Source of the DNA: Candidatus Gastranaerophilales bacterium
Lineage (GTDB): Bacteria; Cyanobacteriota; Vampirovibrionia; Gastranaerophilales; Gastranaerophilaceae
Direction: 5' to 3'
NCBI GenBank assembly: GCA_900770525.1
Contig: CAAHDT010000014.1
Span: forward strand, 13,841 to 77,840
DNA length: 64,000 bases
Numbering within the stretch: the first letter of the stretch is position 1; the number at the start of each line of letters is the position of its first letter. Under the pieces are notes generated by a model. That model was not told the origin of the DNA. It did not search any database and worked only from the letters and a program-made list of their open reading frames with translations. A program made the translations under genes and the position numbers. Positions 18,695 to 27,129 of this stretch are shown piece after piece.

Positions 18695-18816
18695 AAACAT
18701 CTCCTTATAACCGGCACTACACACAGTCCATTAATACAGATATATTATACCATATAAAAAGAAAATAATAAACAAAATATGGCAGATATTTTAAATTCGG
18801 TACAATATTTTTCAAA

Positions 18817-19428
18817 TTAACGAATACTTTGCAGATACCCCATAACTTTTTTAACTATCAAGTCTTTTTCACTCCCATCGTAACCATATGTTAGACAGTG
18901 CAAAATATTTTCATTTGGCAAATACATCAAGCCGGTTTCTTGTGGAGCCATACTCCTTTGCCCGCCATGCCTTAACCATTCTTTAAAAAGATTGTTTTTA
19001 TTGCTATCATGGAATCTGAAACCTAACTTATAGTAAAATCCGGCAGAGGATGTCTCTCCGTTTAGACTTGCAGCTTCAAGGCATACCCTCCCCATTGTTT
19101 CTTTATCATGCAAGCTTTTATTTACTACTTCATGAACGCCTTTTGTTCCAGAACCTTTTCCCATAGACCATAATTTTGATATATAGTAATAAGGTGCAAC
19201 CTCTTTTGTTTCATCTAAATTTAAATAGAATGAATTATTTGTTTTAAAATAATATAAATCAGCATCAGGCGCATTTTTTATTGAAACACCGGAACATCTA
19301 AATGTATCAATGGGGATTTCTTGAAATATTTTTGCAGGTTGTATTGCTGTCCCACTTTTTACAACTTTAGATATTGTGGGTAGTAGTTGTCTTTCCGTTA
19401 ATAACTTACTATGCACTAATGGTGACAT
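18817..19428 (-). CDS. GNAT-like acetyltransferase-fold protein
   Basis: The 203-residue protein shows a probable GNAT core: G-S-G-T-K-G-V-H-E-V-V near residues 91-101 as the acetyl-CoA loop and following helix, R-V-C-L-E-A-A-S near 113-120 as strand beta5, and A-G-F-Y-Y-K-L-G-F-R near 129-138, the classic final GNAT segment. The first 40 residues and the C-terminal 50 match nothing I know. It is transcribed alone between dnaE and the Clp-linked operon. Acceptor unknown; related lineage proteins may be non-enzymatic. Confidence 0.55.
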   Translation of the reverse strand: MSPLVHSKLLTERQLLPTISKVVKSGTAIQPAKIFQEIPIDTFRCSGVSIKNAPDADLYYFKTNNSFYLNLDETKEVAPYYYISKLWSMGKGSGTKGVHEVVNKSLHDKETMGRVCLEAASLNGETSSAGFYYKLGFRFHDSNKNNLFKEWLRHGGQRSMAPQETGLMYLPNENILHCLTYGYDGSEKDLIVKKVMGYLQSIR

Positions 19429-19527
19429 ACAAAATTCCTTCTACTTATTGAAAGCACAAGGTAAATAAAAATTGCGCTTATTTAAAATAAATATTACAAA
19501 ATATTAAAATCGTATGTTTTTATGACT

Positions 19528-22500
19528 CTAGGCAACTTGTTCTTCTCTTTTAGATGTTTTGCTATCAAGGGAGCGAATATCAATTGAAATTCTATCACTG
19601 AACGCTTTATTTAAAGAATTTACTAATTCATTTGAAGACTCTACCCAAAACATTGAAGCAGCAAGAATCTTTGTATCTACTCCGTCATCATTAACTTTTA
19701 GCATAACAGGATCAGAGCCTTGGTGTTCGCATAATTTATTCTTTAAGAATACAAGTTCTTCAAATTTTAAATCATCTTTTAGAGTTATCGTGAAGATATT
19801 AGAATTATCTACAGGTTTAACCGTATCAATCAAGATTACAGGAGGCTCATCATCGTTCCTTCTGCTGATTTTTCCGGAAACAATTATACGTTGTTCGTTT
19901 TGAAGAAAATCCCCGTATTCAACAATTTTACTATTAAATGCAATCGTTTCTGTTTTTCCGGTTAAATCTTCTATTGTCACAAAACGAATGAACTTAGTAG
20001 GATCTTTTTTGGTTGGAATTTGCTTCATCGCAGTAACAAGTCCACAAATAGTTACGACTTTGTCATTTGGTTGAGCTGCCAATTCGGAAATTTTATGTGT
20101 CATCAAAAATGGTAATTTGTCGCGAATTGTAGACAACGGGTGACTTGTTACATAAAAACCTAGGAATTCTTTTTCAAAAAGTTGAAGTTGACGTTCATCA
20201 TATTCTTCGTCACTTCCGGCAAGTTGGAATTTTGCTTCTTCTACAGCAGATGAATCTCCAAGCATATCAAACAAACTTGTTTGACCTGATTCTTTCGCTT
20301 TTGCTTCTTTAGAAGCAGTTGCTGTAATATATTCAATATTATCCCAAAGTTGTTTTCTACTTTTTTCGATTGAAGAAAATGCTCCTGCCTTTATTAAGCC
20401 TTCCAAAGTCTTTTTGTTAGAACATTTTGGGTCAAGTCTTTTTATATAATCATAAATTGACTTATATTCACCATTTGCCTCGCGTTCTTTAATTATCTCT
20501 TCAATTACAGCTTCACCAACCTGTTTAATCGATGCAAGTCCAAATCTAATATCATGCCCGTCCGGAGCATACTCCAAGAATGATTTATTAATATCCGGAG
20601 GGAGAACTTTTATTCCATATTTTAAAGCTTCTTCAATATAAATTTGAGTCTTATCCTGATCACCTGCAACACTGGATAGAAGAGATGACAAATATTCAAC
20701 CGGATAATGGCATTTTAAATATGCAGTCTGGTAAGAAACAAACGCATACGCTGAAGAGTGTGCACGGTTAAAACAGTAAGCCGCAAAATTCTGTATCTGT
20801 TCAAAAAGTTTCGTTGCATCAGCTGCAGACATCCCGTATTTTGCAGAACCTTCAATAAGCTTGTCCTTTTGGGCTGCCATCGCTTCCGGATCTTTGTGCC
20901 CCATCATACGACGAACTTGGTCAGCTTGTCCAAGAGAGTAATCGGCCATTACCTGAAATATTTGCATGATTTGCTCTTGGTAAACCATTGTACCGTATGT
21001 ATCTTTTAGAATAGGTTCTAGTCTGGGGTGTGCATAGGTAATAGCCTGACGTCCATGTTTTCTTTCCACGAAATCATCAACCATGCCAGAACCAAGTGGT
21101 CCCGGACGGAACAGTGCTACTAAAGCGCCTAAATCTTCAAACACATCGGGTTTTAATTTTTTTACAAGATTTGTCATCCCTTGGGATTCCAACTGGAACA
21201 CACCGACAGTTTCACCCTTTACAAGCATATCATATGTCGGCTTGTCATCAAGCGGGATATGGTTAATATCGACATCAATATCTTGACAACGCTTGATTAA
21301 TTTAACAGTCTTATGAATCATTGTAAGGTTACGCAAGCCCAAAAAGTCCATTTTAAGAAGTTTCATTTTCTCCAGGATTTCTCGGTGGTATTGCGTAATG
21401 ATAATTCCATCTTTTGAAGGCTGAACCGGAACAATTTGGTCTAACGGTTTGTATGAAATGATTACGCCTGCTGCGTGCATCCCAATTCCGCACTTAATAC
21501 CTTCCACACATTTTGCAGTGTCAATTGTTCGACGAATTTCTTCATCTTCATCGTAAAGTTTTTTGAGTTCCGAACCTTCAATCATAGATTTTTCAATAGA
21601 ATCTTCAGTAATAAAAGAGGCGGTCTTATTACTTTTTGCATATTCCATCCCGAAGACTCTTGCTACACTCTTGAAAGCATTTTTGGCAGCTAAAGTATTA
21701 AATGTTATGATTTGACAAACCTTATCCGCACCGTATTTTTTTACAACATAGTCAATAACTTCGCCACGCTTTTCAATACAGAAGTCGGTATCAATATCCG
21801 GCATACTGAAACGTTCAGGGTTTAAGAATCTTTCAAACAACAGATGGTGGCGAATTGGATCCAAATCCGTAATATCAAGAGCGTAAGCAACAACAGAACC
21901 CGCTGCGGAACCACGCCCAGGACCAACCGGAATATCGTGTGTTTTGGCAAAGTGAATGAAATCCCAAGTAATTAGGAAGTACGCCGCAAAACCCATTTTA
22001 TCAATAATGCCTAATTCGTAATTTACACGTTCTTTGAGAGAATCGGTAATATTTTCTTCACCATATTTTCTTTTTAAACCTTCCATTACAAGCTCTGCAA
22101 GGTATGATTCATTTGTATGGTTTGCCGGAACCTTAAAATCAGGGAGTGGAGCTTCCCATTTAATAGTAATATGGCATTTTTCGGCTATATCAACCGTATT
22201 TTGTACGCATTGATTGAATGTTTCCGTATCCATCCATTTAAATGCTTCTCGCATTTCATCAACGGTTTTTACGTAAAACTCATTATTTGGAAAATGGAAA
22301 CGATTTTCTTCACTCTTTAAAGATTGAGTCTGCATACAAAGAAGAGTATCATGCCAGTCAGCATCTTCTTTTTTTAAGTAGTGGGAGTCATTTGTAATGA
22401 CCATCTTTATATCTAATTCTTTAGCAATTTTTATTAAATCAGGATTGGTTCTTTTTTGATCTTCCAAACCGTGGTCTTGAAGTTCAATATAATAATCTTC

Positions 22501-23001
22501 TCCAAATAAATCTTTATAACGCTTTGCAACCGCTTTTGCCTCTTCGTATTCACCTTTTCTCAAATGCTGAAGAACTTCACCACCTAAACAAGCAGAACAG
22601 CATATAATCCCTTCGTGATATTTTTGTAAAAGTTCAAAATTAATACGTGGCTTCATATAGAAACCTTTGCAGGCAGCATCTGAGGCAAGTTTAACCATGT
22701 TCATATAACCTTGGTTATTTTTAGCAATTAAAACAAGGTGATAACGCGGGTTGTGGTGCATATCTCTTTCAGACAAATCTCCGTCATGGACATAAAATTC
22801 GCACCCGATAAGAGGTTTGATACCCGCCTCTTTTGCTTCCAAATACAAATCAAGAGCACCATACATAACACCGTGGTCAGTTATTGCTACTGCCGGCATG
22901 TTATTTTCTTTGGCAAATTTACAGAGGTCTTTTAGCTTTATAGCTCCATCTAAAAGAGAAAATTCACTGTGTAAATGTAGTGGTACAAATTGTTGACTCA
23001 T
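19528..23001 (-). CDS. dnaE: DNA polymerase III subunit alpha
   Basis: The replicative polymerase, 1157 residues. An N-terminal PHP domain (H-L-H-S-E-F-S-L-L-D-G at residues 8-18) is followed by the palm with P-D-I-D-T-D-F (catalytic aspartates, near residue 400), fingers, a helix-hairpin-helix region near 850-880 and a C-terminal OB domain near 1000-1070 (V-V-T-I-C-G-L-V-T-A-M). Length and order are those of the DnaE1 group. It ends with TAG and is monocistronic as far as I can see. Confidence 0.97.
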   Translation of the reverse strand: MSQQFVPLHLHSEFSLLDGAIKLKDLCKFAKENNMPAVAITDHGVMYGALDLYLEAKEAGIKPLIGCEFYVHDGDLSERDMHHNPRYHLVLIAKNNQGYMNMVKLASDAACKGFYMKPRINFELLQKYHEGIICCSACLGGEVLQHLRKGEYEEAKAVAKRYKDLFGEDYYIELQDHGLEDQKRTNPDLIKIAKELDIKMVITNDSHYLKKEDADWHDTLLCMQTQSLKSEENRFHFPNNEFYVKTVDEMREAFKWMDTETFNQCVQNTVDIAEKCHITIKWEAPLPDFKVPANHTNESYLAELVMEGLKRKYGEENITDSLKERVNYELGIIDKMGFAAYFLITWDFIHFAKTHDIPVGPGRGSAAGSVVAYALDITDLDPIRHHLLFERFLNPERFSMPDIDTDFCIEKRGEVIDYVVKKYGADKVCQIITFNTLAAKNAFKSVARVFGMEYAKSNKTASFITEDSIEKSMIEGSELKKLYDEDEEIRRTIDTAKCVEGIKCGIGMHAAGVIISYKPLDQIVPVQPSKDGIIITQYHREILEKMKLLKMDFLGLRNLTMIHKTVKLIKRCQDIDVDINHIPLDDKPTYDMLVKGETVGVFQLESQGMTNLVKKLKPDVFEDLGALVALFRPGPLGSGMVDDFVERKHGRQAITYAHPRLEPILKDTYGTMVYQEQIMQIFQVMADYSLGQADQVRRMMGHKDPEAMAAQKDKLIEGSAKYGMSAADATKLFEQIQNFAAYCFNRAHSSAYAFVSYQTAYLKCHYPVEYLSSLLSSVAGDQDKTQIYIEEALKYGIKVLPPDINKSFLEYAPDGHDIRFGLASIKQVGEAVIEEIIKEREANGEYKSIYDYIKRLDPKCSNKKTLEGLIKAGAFSSIEKSRKQLWDNIEYITATASKEAKAKESGQTSLFDMLGDSSAVEEAKFQLAGSDEEYDERQLQLFEKEFLGFYVTSHPLSTIRDKLPFLMTHKISELAAQPNDKVVTICGLVTAMKQIPTKKDPTKFIRFVTIEDLTGKTETIAFNSKIVEYGDFLQNEQRIIVSGKISRRNDDEPPVILIDTVKPVDNSNIFTITLKDDLKFEELVFLKNKLCEHQGSDPVMLKVNDDGVDTKILAASMFWVESSNELVNSLNKAFSDRISIDIRSLDSKTSKREEQVA

Positions 23002-23063
23002 AATAAGAAAAGTTTAGCACGAGGGAAATAAAATATCACTCATATGTAAATTTTTATTTAAAA

Positions 23064-23369
23064 CTACTTTTTAGGATAAATAACAGCATAACCTTTGAGA
23101 ATTTCTGATTTAAAATAATCCGGAAGATAGTCAAACTCGTTAATATCAACAAGAAACGGTATATTACTTTCTCTAATCAGCTCTTTTAATTCATATAAGA
23201 GAGGTTCAGAAGAATTGAACGATTTAACTGTCAAATCCAAGTCACTTCCGGCATGAGAAACTCCATTTACTCTGCTTCCGTAAGCCCATATTTCAGCATT
23301 TGGACAATAAGAATCGAAAATATCTGTTAATATTTTTAGATTTTTGTCACTTATATTTATTTTAGTCAT
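23064..23369 (-). CDS. mntA: MntA-type antitoxin nucleotidyltransferase
   Basis: A minimal nucleotidyltransferase of about 101 residues with an exact G-S-x10-D-x-D motif: G-S-R-V-N-G-V-S-H-A-G-S-D-L-D. In type VII toxin-antitoxin systems MntA AMPylates the HEPN toxin HepT on a tyrosine and so inactivates it. I choose ATG 23369 (AAAGGA about 10 nt upstream) over an ATG four codons earlier; either way it overlaps the hepT stop, so translation is coupled. The toxin-first order matches known pairs. Confidence 0.85.
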   Translation of the reverse strand: MTKINISDKNLKILTDIFDSYCPNAEIWAYGSRVNGVSHAGSDLDLTVKSFNSSEPLLYELKELIRESNIPFLVDINEFDYLPDYFKSEILKGYAVIYPKK

Positions 23370-23775
23370 TTTGAATAACATCCTTTAAGTGTTCTGCATC
23401 TTTTATGAAGTCATTTATTAACAAAACAGTTTCTTGTGCAAACGCAATACCATAATCGTGCGCAGTGTTATTTCTGTTATCTCTGTATTTAAACCAACGA
23501 TCAACCTCTTCTTCACTTAAAAGAGAATGTTTCAAAGCATGTCTGAATATATCTTTAAATGTTAAAGTATCAGCACTTTTTTTAGATGAAAAATATGGCA
23601 ACAATCTTTTCTTTAGTAATTTGCCACTTTGATCCAATGTTATCTCAAATCCTTTGACAAGGGCATTTCTATACATTTCATATTCTACAGTGTTTTCATT
23701 TTCATTCTTTATAAGATTTGCAGCCTTTTTTAAGGTTTCAATGCAACGCTCAAGATATTCAGTATTAATTGCCAT
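23362..23775 (-). CDS. hepT: HepT-type HEPN toxin ribonuclease
   Basis: An all-helical HEPN/HI0074-type protein of 137 residues. Near residues 109-116 it has R-N-N-T-A-H-D-Y, an intact R-x4-H-x-Y motif: Arg and His are the RNase active site and the Tyr is the residue AMPylated by MntA in characterised pairs. It directly precedes mntA with a short overlap. Older annotation calls this family nucleotidyltransferase substrate-binding protein. It follows mtaB on the same strand, with a 12-nt gap. Confidence 0.85.
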   Translation of the reverse strand: MAINTEYLERCIETLKKAANLIKNENENTVEYEMYRNALVKGFEITLDQSGKLLKKRLLPYFSSKKSADTLTFKDIFRHALKHSLLSEEEVDRWFKYRDNRNNTAHDYGIAFAQETVLLINDFIKDAEHLKDVIQND

Positions 23776-23787
23776 TACTTGTCCTTT

Positions 23788-25071
23788 CTAAACTAATGAG
23801 CCATATATTTTACCGTTTTCGTACTTGTCTAATTTAACTTTTTGAAGTGTGTTTGTCAAATTTAAATCGTTAGAATTAATCAAAACAGTAAGGTAATTTC
23901 TAGTCATTCCCTTAAGTCTTCCGCTTTTCTTGTCAGGATGTTTCTCGATTAAAACTTCTTGTACCGTTCCAATATTTTGAGAGATAAAGTTATCATGTTT
24001 TTGGGCAGATATTTTTTTTATTGCATCTGCTCTTTTATTTTTTATATCATCTGGAACTTGGTCTTCTGCCTTAGCTCCAACGGTTCCGACTCTTCTGGAA
24101 TATGGAAACGTATGAATTTGCGACAAACCCGATTTACTTAAGTTTTGACAAGTTATCTCAAAATCGCTATCAGTTTCACCTGCAAAACCTGCAATCACGT
24201 CACTTCCGATAAATGGTAAGTCAAAGTTTTGGTTGATGTTTTCAATTAGTTGAAGATAATCATCCACTTTGTAGTGTCTGTTCATAGATTTTAAAGTTTT
24301 GTCACAAGCCGATTGCAATGAAAGATGAAAATGTGGGCAGAATTTTTTCGATTTGATAAGAAAATCCAGAACATCATCTGTAATTTCGTTCGGGTAAAGC
24401 GAACCTAAGCGGTATCTCGGGATAGATGTTTCTGTTTCAACCGCTTTTAACAAATCAAGAAGAGTTAAGTTAAACTCTTTCCCCCACAATCCGATGTGAA
24501 TCCCCGTGAAAACAACTTCTTTAAACCCTTTTTCTTCAAAATCCTTTACTTGTGAAATAATAAAATCCTTATCAGCACTTCTGCTTTTTCCACGTGCAAA
24601 CGGGATAATACAATATGAACACCTATTATCACAGCCATCTTGAATTTTTAAACTTGCACGAGTTTTAGTCGTATCAACCAAATGCGCATTATGAAATTCA
24701 CTTAAACTCATTATGTCATTTGCAGAACAACGGTCACCTGATTGAAGATATTTAAAAAGTTCAAGTTTTTCATCATTACCAACAACAAAATCAATAAAAT
24801 CGTATTTTAGAAGTTCTTCTCTTTCGACTTGTGCCATACATCCTGTTACTACTGTTGCTATAGAATTGTTTTTATGCTTTGCATTTCTAAGTAAGTACAA
24901 AGCCTCATTATCGCTTTTATGCGTCACTGTACACGTATTCAAAACATACAAATCCGCATCTTCAATTTTATTAACTTCATTTAAACCATTGTTTGTGAGA
25001 TTTTCTTTAATGATAGAGCTTTCAAATTGATTAGATTTGCAGCCCATTGTGTGAATAAAAAAAGTGTTCAT
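23788..25071 (-). CDS. mtaB: tRNA t6A37 methylthiotransferase MtaB
   Basis: A radical-SAM methylthiotransferase of about 427 residues that converts t6A37 to ms2t6A37. It has M-G-C-K-S-N-Q-F-E-S (the MtaB/CDKAL1 signature rather than MiaB G-C-Q-M-N), N-T-C-T-V-T, G-C-M-A-Q, the SAM cluster C-D-N-R-C-S-Y-C-I-I-P-F-A-R-G-K-S-R-S and a C-terminal TRAM domain. The open frame runs 22 codons further upstream, but the conserved N-F-F-I-H-T-M-G-C start places Met at 25071, with AAGGA unusually close. It stands upstream of hepT-mntA on the same strand. Confidence 0.9.
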   Translation of the reverse strand: MNTFFIHTMGCKSNQFESSIIKENLTNNGLNEVNKIEDADLYVLNTCTVTHKSDNEALYLLRNAKHKNNSIATVVTGCMAQVEREELLKYDFIDFVVGNDEKLELFKYLQSGDRCSANDIMSLSEFHNAHLVDTTKTRASLKIQDGCDNRCSYCIIPFARGKSRSADKDFIISQVKDFEEKGFKEVVFTGIHIGLWGKEFNLTLLDLLKAVETETSIPRYRLGSLYPNEITDDVLDFLIKSKKFCPHFHLSLQSACDKTLKSMNRHYKVDDYLQLIENINQNFDLPFIGSDVIAGFAGETDSDFEITCQNLSKSGLSQIHTFPYSRRVGTVGAKAEDQVPDDIKNKRADAIKKISAQKHDNFISQNIGTVQEVLIEKHPDKKSGRLKGMTRNYLTVLINSNDLNLTNTLQKVKLDKYENGKIYGSLV

Positions 25072-25197
25072 TCCTTGATAATAAAGAAAAGATAATGTAT
25101 TGTAAATGTTTCTTAAAAAAATATTAAAATTTAGCAAAAAATTTTACTTTTTGGTTTATATATACTATAATTTGTGTACGAAAGTGTAGGTGCTATT

Positions 25198-26022
25198 ATG
25201 CAAGTATCAGCTATTTCATCAGGACAGGGATTTACAGGCAATAAGCATAGTCGTGAAAATATTAACAACTTTATTGCTCTTGATAATGAACAATTGAAAG
25301 ACATTGCTTATTATAAAACAATAAAAGACTATCAACGCAAAGAAAAAAATGCTAATAGAATGTATGCAGCAGTTCCATTGGTTGGCGCATTAGCAGCCGG
25401 AATTTTATCTAAAGGAAAAGCAAGCTTGTTTGGCATAGAAGTAGCACAAGGCGCAAAAACAAAAGTATTAGGTGAAGTGTCTGGACTTGCAGCAAGAGTT
25501 GTTGATGGACTAAAAGGTGGCGCATATTGGGGCGGTCTAATAGCTCTCGGAGCCGGTGTTTCAGCAGCAATGGGATTTATGGCTAACAAATCTCAAAAGG
25601 TAAGAGAAGGTATGGCAAATCATCCTGTTCTTACAATGGTTGGACAATTCGGTGCCCTTTTAGCCAGTGTTATGTATATTCCAAGGGGATTAGGAAAACT
25701 TTATAAGATGATTAACCCTGAATATATTGCTAAAGCTGCCAGAGGTGTAGAAAATATTGGAGAACATATTAACAAGGTAAAAGCTCCTAAATTTTTGAAG
25801 AATGCAGGTAAAACAATTTCAGAAGTGACACCTGATTGTGTTAAAGATGTTTCTAAAACCATATTAGCGTATGCTCCTGATATTACGTTAATAACAGCAT
25901 TTATTAACTCTATGAGAACATCTGTAAATGGTGCATCAGAATTTACAAAGAATTATACTGAATTACGCGATAAACAAAAAAATCTGGCAAACGCTCGTCT
26001 TAGAGAATTGTCAAATAATTAG
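25198..26022 (+). CDS. Hydrophobic lineage-type protein with N-terminal F-T-G motif
   Basis: ATG 25198 is preferred to an upstream GTG: AGGTG lies 7 nt before it. The 274-residue product begins with a short polar leader containing G-Q-G-F-T-G-N (Phe12), a motif seen in several other unknown proteins of this window. It then has three hydrophobic Gly/Ala-rich segments, at about 52-70, 107-130 and 146-166, and an amphipathic C-terminus. No known family or catalytic motif. It is probably membrane-associated. Confidence 0.6.
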   Translation: MQVSAISSGQGFTGNKHSRENINNFIALDNEQLKDIAYYKTIKDYQRKEKNANRMYAAVPLVGALAAGILSKGKASLFGIEVAQGAKTKVLGEVSGLAARVVDGLKGGAYWGGLIALGAGVSAAMGFMANKSQKVREGMANHPVLTMVGQFGALLASVMYIPRGLGKLYKMINPEYIAKAARGVENIGEHINKVKAPKFLKNAGKTISEVTPDCVKDVSKTILAYAPDITLITAFINSMRTSVNGASEFTKNYTELRDKQKNLANARLRELSNN

Positions 26023-26092
26023 TTTAATGTTGTATACTGAACTAGGATATACACTTGACAAAAATGGATTTATCGTAAATAATATATATGTA

Positions 26093-26139
26093 CAACCTCA
26101 GATGACTTCCATTAAGTTGAGTTACTGAGGTTTTTGCTT
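26093..26139 (+). terminator. Intrinsic terminator
   Basis: AACCTCAG (26095-26102) pairs with CTGAGGTT (26126-26133), followed by TTTTGCTTTTT. The 23-nt loop can fold further. It ends the plus-strand gene at 26022 and overlaps the 3' end of the convergent Abi-like pseudogene. Confidence 0.7.
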
Positions 26140-26796
26140 TTTAATAACATTATTGAAATCACAAATTTTATCAAGGGATGATAAGCTATCTTTTGAAATA
26201 AAACCAAGTAATTTCCTTAAATCATTATAACAATTGTATATTCCATAAGGATGGTTAATAATTATTTCGTGATGGAAAATTCTATTTCTTAGTTTTAGCA
26301 AAAGGTTTAATATAGGGAAAATTTTACCTAATTTATCCAATTCAGAAAAGTCTGGATAATCCGCAAATACAATTCTAAAAAAGCCTTGTCTGTGCCAAAG
26401 TGCAGTTTTGTATCTTTTAGTGCATAAATGCACCCAAAAGCCTAGTGATAATTCTGCTATCAAATCATCTTTACTGATATTTTTATGTTTTTTGTTTAAA
26501 AGTTTTTGATGAGCTTCAATTAATTTTTTATATTCATGGGTGAGTAATATGGTCTGTTGTTGCAGCTCTTGTATTAACCAATCCTACTTAATAGTAGCTT
26601 CAATTGCTTGATTAATTCGGTTGCGCAAAGCAATCTCCAAAATTGATAATAGTGGATATAGAGCCTTTGATAATTCAATATTATATAAATATCGTTCTAA
26701 AGAAATTTCAACGGTATCTTCTGGGGAATATTGATATGAACTTAAACGAGCTATGCTAAATAAATTTACTAAGTTTTTATTTGAAATCTTTGTCAT
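26122..26796 (-). pseudogene. Abi-like (Abi_2/AbiD-type) abortive-infection gene broken by one in-frame TAG
   Basis: Two pieces on the same strand lie in the same reading frame. The first (26796-26584) reads F-S-I-A-R-L-S-S-Y-Q-Y then L-L-S-I-L-E-I-A-L-R-N-R-I. The second has A-E-L-S-L-G-F-W-V-H-L, then L-R-N-R-I-F-H-H-E (the HEPN-like R-N-R-x-x-H-H-E core). Both fit the Abi_2 family in order. Between them the frame is fully open except for TAG at 26584-26586; the sequence after it (D-W-L-I-Q-E-L-Q-Q-Q) continues naturally. The intact product would be about 224 residues. TAG is an ordinary stop elsewhere here (for example dnaE), so this is most simply a recent nonsense mutation or a sequencing error. 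Confidence 0.75.
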
Positions 26797-26864
26797 AGAA
26801 ACATCATAACATAAAATATATTATCTTAGGAGTTATAATAAATCAAACCTGTAGTTAATACCAA

Positions 26865-26893
26865 AAAAGAGCCTTTAAAACGGCTCTTTTTGT
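26865..26893 (-). terminator. Bidirectional terminator downstream of tRNA-Arg
   Basis: AAAGAGCC (26866-26873) pairs with GGCTCTTT (26882-26889) around an 8-nt loop, with A-run and T-run on the two sides, so it can stop transcription either way. It lies 10 nt after the tRNA 3' end. Confidence 0.85.
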
Positions 26894-26898
26894 TAAAA

Positions 26899-26972
<74 letters not shown>

Positions 26973-27129
26973 TTAATATTGGTCAACGAATTAATCTTAG
27001 CAGGAACAAGATTAATTTTCAAGCACCTATTTTAAATATTTATATTTTCATATTAAATATTTGTTACAAAAAAGATTAAATTTGGCAAAAAAATATATTT
27101 ATGCTTTTTCTACTGAAAAAAGGGGGATT

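Noticed and set aside
26584..26586. TAG recoding or an altered genetic code
   Set aside because: TAG ends normal genes here, such as dnaE and the HNH-like gene, so a simple nonsense change is more likely.
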